Shown in pieces: positions 47,844 to 58,836 of a DNA stretch of 64,000 nucleotides. The notes beneath the pieces are model-generated. The model worked only from the letters and a program-made list of their open reading frames with translations. It did not search any database and was not told the origin of the DNA. Each line of letters begins with the position of its first letter. The first letter of the stretch is position 1. The position numbers and the translations under genes are program-made. Source of the DNA: Ensifer adhaerens (lineage in GTDB: Bacteria; Pseudomonadota; Alphaproteobacteria; Rhizobiales; Rhizobiaceae); assembly GCF_013283195.1 (NCBI RefSeq), contig NZ_JABEKT010000001.1:1894509-1958508 (forward strand). Direction: 5' to 3'.

Positions 47844-48887
47844 ATGGACGCTTTCATTTCGACCTATGTCTGGCCTGCGATCATCATGGTCGCCCAGTCG
47901 CTGCTGCTGCTGGTCGCGCTGCTGCTTTTCATCGCCTACATTCTACTCGCCGACCGCAAGATCTGGGCTGCTGTCCAGCTTCGCCGTGGACCGAATGTGG
48001 TGGGCCCCTGGGGTCTTTTCCAGTCCTTCGCCGACCTTTTGAAGTTCGTCTTCAAGGAGCCGGTGATTCCGGCTGGCGCCAACAAGGCAATCTTCCTGCT
48101 CGCACCGCTCGTCTCCGTGACGCTGGCGCTGGCCGCTTGGGCGGTGATCCCGCTCAACGCCGGCTGGGTGATCGCGAACATCAACGTCGGCATCCTCTTC
48201 GTGTTCGCCATATCTTCTCTTGAAGTTTATGGCATCATCATGGGCGGCTGGGCGTCGAACTCGAAATATCCCTTCCTCGGCGCGCTCCGTTCCGCCGCAC
48301 AGATGGTCTCTTACGAAGTCTCGATCGGTTTCGTCATCGTCACCGTTCTGCTCTGCGTCGGCTCGCTGAACCTGACGGATATCGTCAATGCGCAGAGCAA
48401 CGGCATCGGCACGAACCTCGGTCTGCCCGCATCGTTCCTCGACTGGCACTGGCTGGCGCTGTTCCCGATGTTCGTGGTGTTCTTCATCTCGGCACTTGCC
48501 GAAACGAACCGTCCGCCCTTCGATCTGCCGGAAGCGGAATCCGAACTCGTCGCCGGCTTCATGGTCGAGTACGGCTCCACGCCCTACATGATGTTCATGC
48601 TCGGCGAGTACGCGGCCATCTGCCTGATGTGCGCGCTGACGACCATTCTCTTCCTTGGCGGCTGGCTGCCTCCGGTCGACGTCTGGTTCCTGAACTGGGT
48701 CCCGGGCATCATCTGGTTCGTTCTCAAGGCATCCTTCGTGTTCTTCATGTTCGCGATGGTGAAGGCTTTCGTTCCGCGTTACCGCTACGACCAGCTGATG
48801 CGTCTCGGCTGGAAGGTCTTCCTGCCGATCTCGCTCGCAATGGTCGTGATCACTGCATTCGTTCTCAAGCTGACGGGAGCCGCATGA
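47844..48887 (+). CDS. nuoH: NADH-quinone oxidoreductase subunit H
   Basis: A 347-residue membrane subunit with eight or nine helices that forms the quinone entry tunnel. [37 protein letters not shown] and [27 protein letters not shown] are the conserved loops. The acidic residues of the second loop take part in coupling. A possible 22-codon ORF overlaps its stop. Confidence 0.98.
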   Translation: MDAFISTYVWPAIIMVAQSLLLLVALLLFIAYILLADRKIWAAVQLRRGPNVVGPWGLFQSFADLLKFVFKEPVIPAGANKAIFLLAPLVSVTLALAAWAVIPLNAGWVIANINVGILFVFAISSLEVYGIIMGGWASNSKYPFLGALRSAAQMVSYEVSIGFVIVTVLLCVGSLNLTDIVNAQSNGIGTNLGLPASFLDWHWLALFPMFVVFFISALAETNRPPFDLPEAESELVAGFMVEYGSTPYMMFMLGEYAAICLMCALTTILFLGGWLPPVDVWFLNWVPGIIWFVLKASFVFFMFAMVKAFVPRYRYDQLMRLGWKVFLPISLAMVVITAFVLKLTGAA

Positions 48888-48952
48888 TGCTGGCTTTCGC
48901 TTGGTTGCATACCGCTGGCCGCTCTGAGGCCAGCAAGTCTGGAGGTAAATGA
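48884..48952 (+). CDS. possible 22-codon ORF bridging nuoH and nuoI
   Basis: ATGATG at 48884 overlaps the nuoH stop and has GGGAG just upstream. The frame runs 22 residues ([16 protein letters not shown]...) to a TGA that overlaps the ATG cluster of nuoI. GCTGGCC (48914-48920) and GGCCAGC (48928-48934) form a perfect 7-bp stem within it. It may act mainly to hand ribosomes to nuoI. Expression as a stable peptide is doubtful. Confidence 0.35.
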   Translation: MMLAFAWLHTAGRSEASKSGGK

Positions 48953-49443
48953 TGGCCGGTCTTTCGCACGCCGTCAGCTCGCTGTTCCTCAAGGAATTCG
49001 TTGGCGCGTTCTTTCTGTCGATGCGCTACTTCTTCAAGCCGAAGGCGACGTTGAACTACCCCTTCGAAAAGGGGCCGGTCAGCCCGCGCTTCCGTGGCGA
49101 ACATGCGCTGCGCCGTTATCCGAACGGCGAAGAGCGTTGCATCGCCTGCAAGCTCTGCGAGGCGATCTGTCCTGCCCAGGCCATCACCATCGAGGCCGGC
49201 CCGCGCCGCAACGACGGCACCCGCCGCACGGTGCGCTACGACATCGACATGGTGAAGTGCATCTATTGCGGTTTCTGCCAGGAAGCCTGTCCGGTCGATG
49301 CCATCGTCGAGGGTCCGAACTTCGAATTCGCCACCGAGACGCGCGAAGAGCTGTACTACGACAAGGACAAGCTCCTCGCCAACGGCGACCGTTGGGAACG
49401 GGAAATCGCACGCAACATCGCAATGGACTCGCCTTATCGCTGA
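48952..49443 (+). CDS. nuoI: NADH-quinone oxidoreductase subunit I
   Basis: A 163-residue ferredoxin-like subunit with two 4Fe-4S clusters (N6a, N6b): C63, C66, C69, C73 in [12 protein letters not shown] and C103, C106, C109, C113 in [12 protein letters not shown]. An amphipathic N-terminal helix anchors it to the membrane arm. GGAGGTAAATG precedes; the second ATG is chosen because the protein then starts MAGLSHAV. It passes electrons towards NuoB. Confidence 0.98.
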   Translation: MAGLSHAVSSLFLKEFVGAFFLSMRYFFKPKATLNYPFEKGPVSPRFRGEHALRRYPNGEERCIACKLCEAICPAQAITIEAGPRRNDGTRRTVRYDIDMVKCIYCGFCQEACPVDAIVEGPNFEFATETREELYYDKDKLLANGDRWEREIARNIAMDSPYR

Positions 49444-49455
49444 GGCCGCTGCGTG

Positions 49456-49525
49456 GTGCCGCCCCTGAACGGCGGCACATGTGAAACAGTTTGGGGCAAA
49501 GGCCGGACACGCGTCCGGCTTTGCC
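49456..49525 (+). promoter_or_regulatory. two hairpins in the nuoI-nuoJ spacer
   Basis: GTGCCGCC (49456-49463) pairs with GGCGGCAC (49471-49478), and GGCAAA/GCCGGA (49495-49507) pairs with TCCGGC/TTTGCC (49514-49525) with one bulged G. They lie in the longest spacer of the operon (137 bases) and have no U tail. RNA processing or stabilisation between the peripheral-arm and membrane-arm genes is possible. Confidence 0.5.
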
Positions 49526-49580
49526 AGTGGAGTGGGGCTGCAAGAGCCTCACGCCGTGCAAGACGAAAAAGGCACCGATC

Positions 49581-50195
49581 ATGGGTCTGCAGGTTCTTTT
49601 TTTCTATCTCTTTGCCTTCATCGCGGTGGCATCGGCATTTATGGTCATTGCGGCCAGGAACCCCGTTTATTCGGTGCTGTTCCTGATCCTGACCTTCTTC
49701 AATTCGGCGGGCCTGTTCCTGCTGGCCGGCGCCGAGTTCCTGGCGATGATCCTGCTCGTGGTCTATGTCGGCGCGGTAGCGGTGCTGTTCCTCTTCGTCG
49801 TCATGATGCTCGACATCGACTTCGCGGAGTTGCGCGCCGGCGTGCTTGAATATGCCCCGGTTGGTGCGCTGATCGGTCTGATCCTCGCCGCCGAGCTGAT
49901 CATTGTCGTTGGCGGCGCGACCTTCTCGCCGGAGATTGCCAAGGGCATTTCGATGCCGATCCCGGCGATTGCCGATCGGACGAACACGGCCGCGCTCGGC
50001 GACGTGCTCTATACCCACTATGTCTACTTCTTCCAGATCGCGGGCCTCGTGCTGCTGGTCGCCATGATCGGCGCCATCGTGCTCACGCTGCGCCATCGCA
50101 CGAACATCAAGCGCCAGAGCATTCCGCAGCAGGTTGCCCGCACGCCCGAGACCGCCGTCGAGGTGGTCACGGTCAAGCCCGGGCAGGGCATTTAA
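49581..50195 (+). CDS. nuoJ: NADH-quinone oxidoreductase subunit J
   Basis: A 204-residue membrane subunit with five helices. The third helix has the glycine-rich bulge LLVVYVGAVAVLFLFVVMMLD that rearranges during turnover. The hydrophilic loop between helices 4 and 5 and the C-terminal tail (TAVEVVTVKPGQGI) are typical of alphaproteobacteria. The ATG at 49581 starts just before helix 1. Confidence 0.97.
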   Translation: MGLQVLFFYLFAFIAVASAFMVIAARNPVYSVLFLILTFFNSAGLFLLAGAEFLAMILLVVYVGAVAVLFLFVVMMLDIDFAELRAGVLEYAPVGALIGLILAAELIIVVGGATFSPEIAKGISMPIPAIADRTNTAALGDVLYTHYVYFFQIAGLVLLVAMIGAIVLTLRHRTNIKRQSIPQQVARTPETAVEVVTVKPGQGI

Positions 50196-50223
50196 TTCGG
50201 ACGCGAGGTCGAGGAACTAAAAA

Positions 50224-50532
50224 ATGGAAATCGGAATTTCCCACTATCTCACCGTCAGCGCCATCCTGTTCACGCTTGGTGTCTTCGGCATCTTCCTGAA
50301 CCGGAAGAACGTCATCGTCATCCTGATGTCGGTCGAACTGATCCTGCTTGCGGTCAACATCAACATGGTCGCCTTCTCGTCGTTCCTGAACGACATCACC
50401 GGCCAGGTGTTTGCCCTGTTCATTCTGACCGTCGCGGCCGCGGAAGCCGCCATCGGGCTTGCAATTCTCGTCGTCTTCTATCGCAACCGCGGCTCGATCG
50501 CTGTTGAAGACGTCAACATGATGAAGGGCTGA
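50224..50532 (+). CDS. nuoK: NADH-quinone oxidoreductase subunit K
   Basis: A 102-residue, three-helix proton-translocating subunit homologous to MrpC. The conserved membrane glutamates are in [14 protein letters not shown] and [13 protein letters not shown]. It starts after GAGGAACTAAAA. Confidence 0.97.
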   Translation: MEIGISHYLTVSAILFTLGVFGIFLNRKNVIVILMSVELILLAVNINMVAFSSFLNDITGQVFALFILTVAAAEAAIGLAILVVFYRNRGSIAVEDVNMMKG

Positions 50533-50539
50533 TTGGGCT

Positions 50540-52534
50540 ATGGATACCATCATCAAGGCTATCGTCTTCCTGCCTTTGATCGGCTTTCTGATCGCCGGCC
50601 TTTTCGGTAACTCGATCGGCGCCAAGGCTTCCGAATTTGTCACCAGCGGTTTGATGATCGTGACCGCCGCATTGTCGTGGTTCGTCTTCTTCCACGTTGC
50701 GCTCGGCGAGCAGGAACTGATCAAGGTGTCGGTGCTGCGCTGGATCCAGTCCGGCAGCTTCGACGTCGAATGGGCGTTCCGTGTCGACACGCTGACATCG
50801 GTGATGTTCGTGGTCGTCAACACCGTGTCGACGCTCGTGCATGTCTACTCGATCGGCTACATGCACCACGATCCGCATCGTCCGCGCTTCTTCGCCTATC
50901 TGTCGCTGTTCACCTTCGCGATGTTGATGCTGATCACGTCTGACAACCTCGTGCAGATGTTCTTCGGCTGGGAAGGTGTGGGTCTCGCATCCTACCTGCT
51001 GATCGGCTTCTGGTATAAGAAGCCGTCGGCGAACGCTGCCGCGATGAAGGCCTTCATCGTCAACCGCGTCGGCGACTTCGGCTTCGCACTCGGCATCTTC
51101 CTCGTCTTCGTGCTCTTCGGCTCGGTCAACTTCGAGACGATCTTTGCTGCTGCCCAGACCTACCTGCCGGCCGAAGGTGCCGCAGCAGGGGAGGCGGTCA
51201 TCACGCTGTTCGGCATGCACCTCGACAAGGCCGATGCGATCACCGCTGCCTGCCTGCTGCTCTTCATGGGCGCGATGGGCAAGTCGGCGCAGTTCCTGTT
51301 GCACACTTGGCTGCCGGACGCGATGGAAGGCCCAACCCCGGTTTCGGCCCTCATTCACGCCGCGACCATGGTCACCGCCGGCGTCTTCCTCGTTGCCCGC
51401 ATGTCGCCGCTGTTCGAACTGTCGCCGGATGCGTTGACCGTTGTCACACTGATCGGTGCGATCACGGCCTTCTTTGCCGCGACCGTCGGTCTCGTTCAGA
51501 ACGACATCAAGCGCGTCATCGCCTATTCGACCTGCTCGCAGCTCGGCTACATGTTCGTGGCACTCGGCGTCGGCGCCTATGGCGCGGCCATCTTCCACCT
51601 CTTCACGCACGCCTTCTTCAAGGCGCTGCTGTTCTTGGGCGCAGGCTCGGTCATCCACGCCGTCGATGGCGAACAGGACATGCGCTACATGGGCGGCCTT
51701 CGGAAGCACATTCCGGTCACCTACTGGATGATGTTCATTGGCACGATCGCGCTCACCGGCGTCGGCATTCCCGGCACGGTCATCGGTACGGCCGGCTTCT
51801 TCTCCAAGGACGCGATCATCGAATCGGCGTTCGCAGCCCATAGCGCGGTTTCCGGCTTTGCCTTCTCGATGCTGGTCATTGCGGCTCTCTTCACCAGCTT
51901 CTATTCCTGGCGCCTGACCTTCATGACCTTCCATGGCAAGCCGCGCGCTTCCTCGGATGTCATGCATCACGTCCATGAATCGCCGCAGGTCATGCTGGTG
52001 CCGCTCTACATCCTGGCCATCGGTGCCCTGGTGGCAGGCTTCCTGTTCCACGACTATTTCTTCGGTCACCATTATGCCGAGTTCTGGCAGGGTGCCTTGT
52101 TCACCTCGGCCGAGAACGAGATCCTCGAGGAATACCACCACGTTCCGCTGTGGGTTAAGTGGAGCCCGTTCTGCGCCATGGCCCTCGGCCTGATAACCGC
52201 CTGGTACATGTACATCCGCCGTCCTGATGTGCCGAAGTACCTGGCAGAGCAGCATCGCGGCCTCTACCAGTTCCTGCTCAACAAGTGGTACTTCGACGAA
52301 CTGTACGACTTCCTGTTCGTACGCTCGGCCAAGCGCCTCGGCGTCTTCCTGTGGAAGGAAGGCGACGGCCGGGTCATCGACGGCCTCGGCCCGAACGGGA
52401 TTGCGGCACGCGTGCTTGATGTCACCGATCGTGTCGTCCGGCTGCAGACCGGTTACCTCTATCACTACGCGTTCGCCATGCTCATCGGCATCGCAGCGCT
52501 TGTTACATGGATGATGCTCGGGAGTTCCTTCTGA
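50540..52534 (+). CDS. nuoL: NADH-quinone oxidoreductase subunit L
   Basis: A 664-residue antiporter-like membrane subunit, the distal proton pump. [47 protein letters not shown] and [21 protein letters not shown] carry the conserved Glu, Lys and His residues of the proton path. The long C-terminal lateral helix is in the last 100 residues. Its stop overlaps the nuoM start (TGATG). Confidence 0.98.
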   Translation: MDTIIKAIVFLPLIGFLIAGLFGNSIGAKASEFVTSGLMIVTAALSWFVFFHVALGEQELIKVSVLRWIQSGSFDVEWAFRVDTLTSVMFVVVNTVSTLVHVYSIGYMHHDPHRPRFFAYLSLFTFAMLMLITSDNLVQMFFGWEGVGLASYLLIGFWYKKPSANAAAMKAFIVNRVGDFGFALGIFLVFVLFGSVNFETIFAAAQTYLPAEGAAAGEAVITLFGMHLDKADAITAACLLLFMGAMGKSAQFLLHTWLPDAMEGPTPVSALIHAATMVTAGVFLVARMSPLFELSPDALTVVTLIGAITAFFAATVGLVQNDIKRVIAYSTCSQLGYMFVALGVGAYGAAIFHLFTHAFFKALLFLGAGSVIHAVDGEQDMRYMGGLRKHIPVTYWMMFIGTIALTGVGIPGTVIGTAGFFSKDAIIESAFAAHSAVSGFAFSMLVIAALFTSFYSWRLTFMTFHGKPRASSDVMHHVHESPQVMLVPLYILAIGALVAGFLFHDYFFGHHYAEFWQGALFTSAENEILEEYHHVPLWVKWSPFCAMALGLITAWYMYIRRPDVPKYLAEQHRGLYQFLLNKWYFDELYDFLFVRSAKRLGVFLWKEGDGRVIDGLGPNGIAARVLDVTDRVVRLQTGYLYHYAFAMLIGIAALVTWMMLGSSF

Positions 52535-54045
52535 TGACCGATTGGCCCGTACTTTCCGCGGTCACCTTCATGCCGCTCGTCGGCGTCCTGCTTCTCTTGC
52601 TGACAAGAGAAGACAGCGCCTACGGCCGCCGCAACATCCTGAATGTCTCGCTGCTGACGACGCTCTTCACCTTCGCCGTCTCGGTCTATATCTGGTACCA
52701 GTTCGACAGCTCGAATCCGGGCTTCCAGATGACCGAGAAGCACGACTGGCTCGGGACCGGGATTTCCTATCATCTCGGTGTCGACGGCATCTCGGTGCTC
52801 TTCGTCGTGCTCTCCGCGTTCCTGATGCCGTTCTGCGTGCTCGCAAGCTGGTTCTCCGTTGAGAAGCGGCTCAAGGAATACATGATCGCGTTCCTGATCC
52901 TGGAAACGTTCATGATCGGCGTGTTCGTGTCGCTCGACATCGTGCTGTTCTATGTGTTCTTCGAAGCCGGCCTCATTCCGATGTTCATCATCATCGGTGT
53001 GTGGGGCGGCAAGGACCGCGTCTACGCCAGCTACAAGTTCTTCCTCTACACGCTGCTCGGCTCGGTGCTGATGCTGCTCGCCATCATGGCGATGTACTGG
53101 CAGGCCGGCACGACCGACATCACCGAACTGCTTGCCTATAACTTCCCGCGTGAAATGCAGACGTGGTTATGGCTCGCCTTCTTCGCGTCCTTCGCGGTGA
53201 AGATGCCGATGTGGCCGGTACACACCTGGCTTCCCGACGCACACGTTCAGGCGCCGACGGCGGGTTCGGTCATCCTGGCCGGCATCCTTCTGAAGCTCGG
53301 TGGCTACGGCTTCCTGCGCTTCTCGCTGCCGATGTTCCCGCTGGCATCCGACTACTTTGCGCCGTTCGTCTTCACGCTGTCGGTCATCGCCATCGTTTAC
53401 ACCTCTCTGGTGGCGCTGATGCAGACCGACATCAAGAAGCTGATCGCCTATTCGTCGGTTGCCCACATGGGCTACGTGACGATGGGTATCTTCGCCGCCA
53501 ACACACAGGGCGTCCAGGGTGCGATCTTCCAGATGCTGTCGCACGGTATCGTGTCGGGTGCGCTCTTCCTTTGCGTCGGCGTGGTCTATGACCGCCTGCA
53601 CACCCGCGAGATCTCGGCCTATGGCGGTCTCGTCAACAACATGCCGAAGTATGCCGTCGCCTTCATGGTCTTCACCATGGCGAACGTCGGTCTTCCCGGC
53701 ACCTCAGGCTTCGTCGGCGAAGTTCTGACCCTCGTCGGCGCCTTCCGCGCCAACACCTGGGTCGCGTTCTTTGCGACGAGCGGTGTGATCCTGTCGGCGG
53801 CCTATGCGCTTTGGCTTTACCGCCGCGTCGTGTTCGGCGCGCTGGAAAAGGAGAGCCTGAAGGCGCTGCTCGATCTCTCGGGACGTGAAAAGGCGATCCT
53901 CTATCCGCTGGTGATCCTGACGATCTTCTTCGGTGTCTATCCGGCACCGATCTTCGATGCGACCGCAGCCTCCGTGGATCTGCTCGTCAACAACTACTCC
54001 GCAGCCCTGCAGGCAGCGCAAAACGTTGCGCTTTCGGTGCAATGA
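52534..54045 (+). CDS. nuoM: NADH-quinone oxidoreductase subunit M
   Basis: A 503-residue antiporter-like subunit with about fourteen helices. [21 protein letters not shown] holds the key glutamate, and [36 protein letters not shown] and [16 protein letters not shown] hold the lysine/histidine residues of the proton path. The ATG overlapping the nuoL stop is chosen. Confidence 0.98.
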   Translation: MTDWPVLSAVTFMPLVGVLLLLLTREDSAYGRRNILNVSLLTTLFTFAVSVYIWYQFDSSNPGFQMTEKHDWLGTGISYHLGVDGISVLFVVLSAFLMPFCVLASWFSVEKRLKEYMIAFLILETFMIGVFVSLDIVLFYVFFEAGLIPMFIIIGVWGGKDRVYASYKFFLYTLLGSVLMLLAIMAMYWQAGTTDITELLAYNFPREMQTWLWLAFFASFAVKMPMWPVHTWLPDAHVQAPTAGSVILAGILLKLGGYGFLRFSLPMFPLASDYFAPFVFTLSVIAIVYTSLVALMQTDIKKLIAYSSVAHMGYVTMGIFAANTQGVQGAIFQMLSHGIVSGALFLCVGVVYDRLHTREISAYGGLVNNMPKYAVAFMVFTMANVGLPGTSGFVGEVLTLVGAFRANTWVAFFATSGVILSAAYALWLYRRVVFGALEKESLKALLDLSGREKAILYPLVILTIFFGVYPAPIFDATAASVDLLVNNYSAALQAAQNVALSVQ

Positions 54046-54064
54046 CCACAGGACGTGATTGGAC

Positions 54065-55510
54065 ATGACTGCTGAAACCCTCCTCGCTAGCCTGCAGCTC
54101 TCGATACCCGAGTTGATCCTCGCGGTCGGTGCGATGGCGCTCTTGATGATCGGCGTCTTCGCCGGTGAAAAGTCGACCTCGACCGTCACCGGCCTTGCGG
54201 TTGCCCTTCTCATCATCGCCGGCCTCTGGCTCGTCCTGAAGACGGGCGAGGGCGAAGCTTACGGCGGCGCCTTCCTGTCCGATCCCTTCGCCAAGTTCAT
54301 GAAGGTGCTGGCGCTGATCGGCTCGATCACCGCCATGGTGATGACGGTCGGCCATGCCCGTTCGTCGCAGATCGACCGCTTCGAGTTCCCGGTGCTTCTG
54401 GTGCTCGCCACCCTCGGCATGCTCCTGATGATCTCGGCCAACGACCTGATGTCGCTGTACCTGTCGCTGGAACTGCAGTCGCTGGCGCTCTATGTCGTCG
54501 CGGCCATCAACCGCGACAGCATCCGCTCGACGGAAGCCGGCCTGAAGTATTTCGTCCTCGGCGCGCTGTCCTCGGGCATGCTGCTTTACGGCATGTCGCT
54601 GGTCTACGGCTTCACCGGTCATACCGGCTTTGACGAGATTGCGGCTGCCCTGACTTCGACCGGCACGCCGTCGCTCGGCCTCATCTTCGGTCTGGTCTTC
54701 ATTCTGGCCGGCCTCGCTTTCAAGATCTCCGCTGTGCCGTTCCACATGTGGACGCCGGACGTCTATGAAGGTGCGCCGACGCCGGTGACCGCGTTCTTCG
54801 CCGCTGCTCCGAAGGTTGCCGCCATGGCCATCTTCGTTCGCATCGTAATCAACGCCTTCGAGCCTGTCGTCGTTCAGTGGCAGCAGATCGTCGTCTTCAT
54901 TTCGATCGCTTCGATGCTGCTCGGCGCCTTCGCGGCGATTGGCCAGAAGAACATCAAGCGCCTGATGGCCTATTCCTCGATCGGCCACATGGGCTACGCG
55001 CTCGTCGGTCTTGCTGCCGGCTCGATGGCAGGTGTCCGTGGCGTCCTGCTTTACATGCTCATCTACATGGTCATGACGCTCGGCACGTTTGCCTGCATTC
55101 TCGCCATGCGCCGCAAGGACGGCGAGAATGTCGAAAGCGTCGACGATCTCGCGGGCCTGTCGCAGACAAACCCCTTCATGGCCACGGTCCTGACGGTCCT
55201 GATGTTCTCGCTCGCCGGCATTCCGCCGATGGCAGGCTTCTTCGGGAAGTACTTCGTGTTCATGGCAGCGATCGAAGCGCACCTCTACGCGCTCGCGATC
55301 ATTGGCGTGCTCGCATCGGTGGTCGGCGCCTATTACTACCTGCGCGTCATCAAGGTGATGTGGTTCGATGATGCCAAGGGCGAGTTTGCCCGCACGGCGG
55401 GCGAGCTTCGCCTGGTCTTCGGTCTCTCGGGCCTGTTCGTGCTTGGATACGTCCTGATCGGCGGTCCGCTCGGCGAAGCCGCTGAAGTCGCGGCTCGGAC
55501 CTTCTTTTGA
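54065..55510 (+). CDS. nuoN: NADH-quinone oxidoreductase subunit N
   Basis: A 481-residue antiporter-like subunit, the third pump module. [55 protein letters not shown] and [19 protein letters not shown] are the conserved elements. It is the last nuo gene and its stop overlaps the TTG start of birA, so transcription continues. Confidence 0.98.
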   Translation: MTAETLLASLQLSIPELILAVGAMALLMIGVFAGEKSTSTVTGLAVALLIIAGLWLVLKTGEGEAYGGAFLSDPFAKFMKVLALIGSITAMVMTVGHARSSQIDRFEFPVLLVLATLGMLLMISANDLMSLYLSLELQSLALYVVAAINRDSIRSTEAGLKYFVLGALSSGMLLYGMSLVYGFTGHTGFDEIAAALTSTGTPSLGLIFGLVFILAGLAFKISAVPFHMWTPDVYEGAPTPVTAFFAAAPKVAAMAIFVRIVINAFEPVVVQWQQIVVFISIASMLLGAFAAIGQKNIKRLMAYSSIGHMGYALVGLAAGSMAGVRGVLLYMLIYMVMTLGTFACILAMRRKDGENVESVDDLAGLSQTNPFMATVLTVLMFSLAGIPPMAGFFGKYFVFMAAIEAHLYALAIIGVLASVVGAYYYLRVIKVMWFDDAKGEFARTAGELRLVFGLSGLFVLGYVLIGGPLGEAAEVAARTFF

Positions 55511-56274
55511 TCGGCCTTGAAGGCGGCGGCCGGGGTTCGCTCGACGATTTCCGGCACGTCGCGCTCAATGAAGTCGGCTCCACAAACAGCGAATGCCTGA
55601 CGCGGGCGCGCGAGGGAGACAGGGGAAACCTCTGGATCACCGCCGCCCGCCAGACAGGCGGACGCGGCCGACGCGGCCGGGCCTGGTTTTCAGAGCCCGG
55701 CAATCTCTATGCCTCGCTCCTCCTGATTGACCCGGCGCCGATCGAACTGCTGCACTCGCTGCCGCTGGCCGTGGCGGTGGCAGTTCACAGGGCCATCCGA
55801 AAGGTGATGCCGCTTGCCGGTGCGCCGGTCGAGATCAAGTGGCCGAACGATATTCTCATCGACGGCAAGAAGACCTGCGGCATCCTGCTTGAAGGCGAAA
55901 GCCTGGCAGACGGCCGTCGCGCGCTGGTTATCGGCTGCGGCATCAACATTGCTGTCACGCCGGACGAGGCGCTCTACCCGGTGACGTCGCTTCGCAACGA
56001 AGGCGCGTCGGTATCTCCGGACGAACTGTTTGCCCACCTGTTCCTGACTATGGCCGAAACGCTTTCCGTTTGGGACCAGGGCCGGGGTGTGGCACACATC
56101 ATAGACCAATGGCGGGCGGCAGCGCGCGGCATCGGCGAGACCATTACGGTGAACCTGCCGGATCGGTCGCTTTCCGGCCGCTTTGCCGGTATTGATCAGG
56201 ACGGCCGGTTGATGCTCGATACGGGCTCTAGCACGATGCAGACGATCGCCGCCGGCGACGTATTTTTCGGATAA
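55507..56274 (+). CDS. birA: biotin-[acetyl-CoA-carboxylase] ligase
   Basis: A 255-residue BirA without the N-terminal DNA-binding domain. It makes biotinyl-AMP and attaches biotin to carboxylases. [34 protein letters not shown] (the biotinyl-AMP loop), [20 protein letters not shown] and GCGINI are the conserved catalytic segments; a small SH3-like C-terminal domain ends the protein. The start is a TTG that overlaps the nuoN stop; no ATG or GTG gives a better N-terminus. Confidence 0.93.
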   Translation: MIGLEGGGRGSLDDFRHVALNEVGSTNSECLTRAREGDRGNLWITAARQTGGRGRRGRAWFSEPGNLYASLLLIDPAPIELLHSLPLAVAVAVHRAIRKVMPLAGAPVEIKWPNDILIDGKKTCGILLEGESLADGRRALVIGCGINIAVTPDEALYPVTSLRNEGASVSPDELFAHLFLTMAETLSVWDQGRGVAHIIDQWRAAARGIGETITVNLPDRSLSGRFAGIDQDGRLMLDTGSSTMQTIAAGDVFFG

Positions 56275-56297
56275 TCAAAACAAGGGCGCATCAAAAC

Positions 56298-57965
56298 ATG
56301 GCGCAAGAAGAAGAACTGGTGTTCTTGCCGCTCGGCGGCGTCGGCGAAATCGGGATGAACCTTGGCCTCTACGGCTACGGAAAACCCGGTAACCGGCAGT
56401 GGATAATGGTCGATTGCGGCGTCACTTTCCCGGGTCCTGAGCTTCCGGGCGTGGATCTGGTGCTGGCCGATATCAGCTTCCTGGCGGAAGAGCGCCGCAA
56501 TCTCAAGGGCATCATCATTACCCATGCCCATGAGGATCACTATGGTGGTCTCAACGATCTCTGGCCGGGGCTGAATGTGCCGGTCTACGCTTCGCCGTTT
56601 ACGGCGGGCATGCTGGAAGCTAAGCGCGACTTCGAAAAGAGCCGCGGCGAGATCCCGATCACGATCTTCAAGCAGGGCGACCGCATCAATGTCGGCCCGT
56701 TCGAAATCGAGGCGGTCGGTGTCAACCACTCGATCCCTGAGCCGATGTCGCTGATCATTCGCACGCCGCTTGGCGCGGTCGTTCATACCGGCGACTGGAA
56801 GATCGACCTTCAGCCGTCGCTCGGGCCGCTCACCGACGAGCAACGCTTCCGCAAGATCGGCGACGAAGGCGTGCTCGCGCTCGTCTGCGATTCGACCAAT
56901 GCGCTTCGCGACGGCGTCTCGCCGTCCGAGCAGGAGGTTTCCGCCAGCCTGACCGAGATCATCTCCAAGGCCGAAGGGCGCGTGGCAATTACCACTTTCT
57001 CCTCGAATGTGGGACGTATCCGCTCGATCGCCGAAGCTGCGGAAGAGGCCGGCCGTGATGTGCTTCTTCTCGGTAGTTCGATGAAGCGCGTCGTCGCCGT
57101 CGCCCGTGATCTCGGCCTGATGGAAGGCATCAAGCCGTTCCTGGCTGAAGACGAGTTCGGCTATGTGCCGCGCGACAAGGTCGTCGTTATTCTGACGGGC
57201 AGCCAGGGCGAACCGCGTGCAGCGCTCGCCAAGATCGCCCGCGATGAGATGCGCAACGTTGCCTTCTCGGCCGGCGATACCGTCGTGTTTTCGTCGCGCA
57301 CCATTCCCGGCAACGAGAAGGCGATCAACGACATCAAGAACGGCCTGATCGAGCAGGGCATTCACATCATTACCGACAGTGAAGCGCTGGTGCATGTGTC
57401 GGGTCACCCGCGCCGCAGTGAATTGCAGCAGATGTACCAGTGGGTCCGTCCGCAGATCCTCGTGCCGGTGCACGGCGAAGCCGCACATCTGACGGCACAC
57501 GGTGAGCTTGGGCGGCAATCGGGTATCGCCAGCGTCCCGCGTCTTCGCAACGGCGAGATGTTGCGGCTGGCACCCGGTCCGGCCGAGGTCATCGATACCG
57601 TGCCGCATGGCCGGATCTACAAGGATGGCTCGCTGATCGGCGACTTCGAGGAGATGGGCATCGGCGAACGGCGCAAGCTCTCCTTCGCCGGACATGTCTC
57701 CGTCAACGTTGTGCTCGACAATCGCTACGACTTCCTCGGCGATCCGGACCTTGTTGCCATCGGCCTGCCCGAGTTCGACGACGAGGGCGAAGACATGGAA
57801 GACACGCTCTATGACGCGGTGCTCGGTGCTGTCGAAAGCATTCCGCGTGCCAAGCGCAAGGATCTGGCCATGCTCCAGGAGGCTGTGCGCCGCGCCGTGC
57901 GCAGCACGACCAACCAGATCTGGGGCAAGAAGCCCGTGGTGACAGTGTTCGTCACCAAAGTCTGA
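56298..57965 (+). CDS. rnj: ribonuclease J
   Basis: A 555-residue metallo-beta-lactamase/beta-CASP ribonuclease. H76, H78, D80 and H81 in THAHEDHYGG bind zinc, as do HTGDWKID and the later HGE motif in LVPVHGEAAH. GNEKAINDIKNGL and VSGHPRRSELQQMYQWVRPQ are beta-CASP elements. The C-terminal domain (about 440-555) ends RSTTNQIWGKKPVVTVFVTKV. It has endo- and 5'-exonuclease activity in RNA turnover and rRNA maturation. It starts 23 bases after birA. Confidence 0.94.
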   Translation: MAQEEELVFLPLGGVGEIGMNLGLYGYGKPGNRQWIMVDCGVTFPGPELPGVDLVLADISFLAEERRNLKGIIITHAHEDHYGGLNDLWPGLNVPVYASPFTAGMLEAKRDFEKSRGEIPITIFKQGDRINVGPFEIEAVGVNHSIPEPMSLIIRTPLGAVVHTGDWKIDLQPSLGPLTDEQRFRKIGDEGVLALVCDSTNALRDGVSPSEQEVSASLTEIISKAEGRVAITTFSSNVGRIRSIAEAAEEAGRDVLLLGSSMKRVVAVARDLGLMEGIKPFLAEDEFGYVPRDKVVVILTGSQGEPRAALAKIARDEMRNVAFSAGDTVVFSSRTIPGNEKAINDIKNGLIEQGIHIITDSEALVHVSGHPRRSELQQMYQWVRPQILVPVHGEAAHLTAHGELGRQSGIASVPRLRNGEMLRLAPGPAEVIDTVPHGRIYKDGSLIGDFEEMGIGERRKLSFAGHVSVNVVLDNRYDFLGDPDLVAIGLPEFDDEGEDMEDTLYDAVLGAVESIPRAKRKDLAMLQEAVRRAVRSTTNQIWGKKPVVTVFVTKV

Positions 57966-57973
57966 TTTTCTCT

Positions 57974-58004
57974 GAGCCCCGGGCGTTGTAAACGTCCGGG
58001 GCTC
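57974..58004 (+). terminator. hairpin after the RNase J gene
   Basis: GAGCCCCGG (57974-57982) pairs with CCGGGGCTC (57996-58004), extended inward by GCGTT/AACGT around GTA. TCTCGTCG follows, so the U tail is poor; read-through into the epimerase gene is likely. Confidence 0.55.
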
Positions 58005-58033
58005 TCTCGTCGTCGGAAGGTTGGAGGATCGCG

Positions 58034-58438
58034 ATGCTCGGACGGGTCAATCATGTGGCAATCGCAGTGCCGGATCTGGCATCCGCCACGCAAAGCTACC
58101 GCACCACGCTTGGCGCGACGGTGACTGAGCCACAGGCCTTGCCGGAGCACGGGGTTACCGTCGTTTTCGTGACGCTGCCCAACACCAAGGTCGAACTGTT
58201 GGAGCCGCTTGGCGACACCTCGCCGATTGCAGCGTTCCTGGCCAAAAACCCGTCCGGCGGCATGCATCACATCTGTTACGAGGTCGAGGACATCGTTGCC
58301 GCCCGTGACGCACTGCAAGCGTCTGGCGCCCGCGTTCTCGGTGACGGCGAGCCGAAGATCGGCGCCCATGGCAAGCCGGTGCTCTTTCTGCACCCCAAGG
58401 ATTTTCAAGGTACCCTGATCGAACTCGAGCAGGTGTGA
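58034..58438 (+). CDS. mce: methylmalonyl-CoA epimerase
   Basis: A 134-residue VOC-fold enzyme that interconverts (R)- and (S)-methylmalonyl-CoA. Metal ligands are H7 in RVNHVAIAV, the histidine in GGMHHICYEV and the final glutamate in GTLIELEQV; KIGAHGKPVLFLHPKDFQG is diagnostic for the family. It feeds propionyl-CoA carbon into succinyl-CoA. GGAGGATCGCG precedes the ATG. Confidence 0.93.
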   Translation: MLGRVNHVAIAVPDLASATQSYRTTLGATVTEPQALPEHGVTVVFVTLPNTKVELLEPLGDTSPIAAFLAKNPSGGMHHICYEVEDIVAARDALQASGARVLGDGEPKIGAHGKPVLFLHPKDFQGTLIELEQV

Positions 58439-58566
58439 CAGTTGATCGCGCGATACCGGTTTGTGTGATCGCGCCCATGGCGTTATAAGCGGGCCAGAAT
58501 GTCGAGAGGATTGTTCCGCAGAAGGCCAGTGTGCGCTTCGGGCGAGGTCCTCACCAGGAGCCGGAA

Positions 58567-58836
58567 ATGCCGCTTTTTTCCACCTTTGCCATCTACTTCA
58601 TTATCTGGTGGCTGACGCTGTTTGCCGTGCTGCCGCTTGGCGTGCGCACCCAGGCGGAGGAAAACGAGGTCGTTCCCGGCACCGTCGAAAGCGCACCGGC
58701 GCGGTTCCGTGCCAAGCGCGTTATCCTGTTGACGACGGCGATCGCGGCGGTCATCCAGCTCGCCTGGTACATCGTATCGGTGCGGCTCGGCTACGGCATC
58801 GACAGCATTCCGCGCTTCTATCCGAAGTTCTACTGA
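58567..58836 (+). CDS. DUF1467 small membrane protein
   Basis: An 89-residue protein with two helices: FAIYFIIWWLTLFAVLPLGV at the N-terminus and VILLTTAIAAVIQLAWYIVSV near the C-terminus, with a charged loop (RTQAEENEVVPGT) between. This matches the DUF1467 family, of unknown function, found next to mce and proS in alphaproteobacteria. The ATG at 58567 follows AGGAGCCGGAA. Confidence 0.88.
   Translation: MPLFSTFAIYFIIWWLTLFAVLPLGVRTQAEENEVVPGTVESAPARFRAKRVILLTTAIAAVIQLAWYIVSVRLGYGIDSIPRFYPKFY

Noticed and set aside
50513-52465. 650-codon open frame antisense to nuoL
   Set aside because: It is rich in His, Arg, Asp and Glu, as expected from the complement of a hydrophobic gene, and has no ribosome site or family resemblance.
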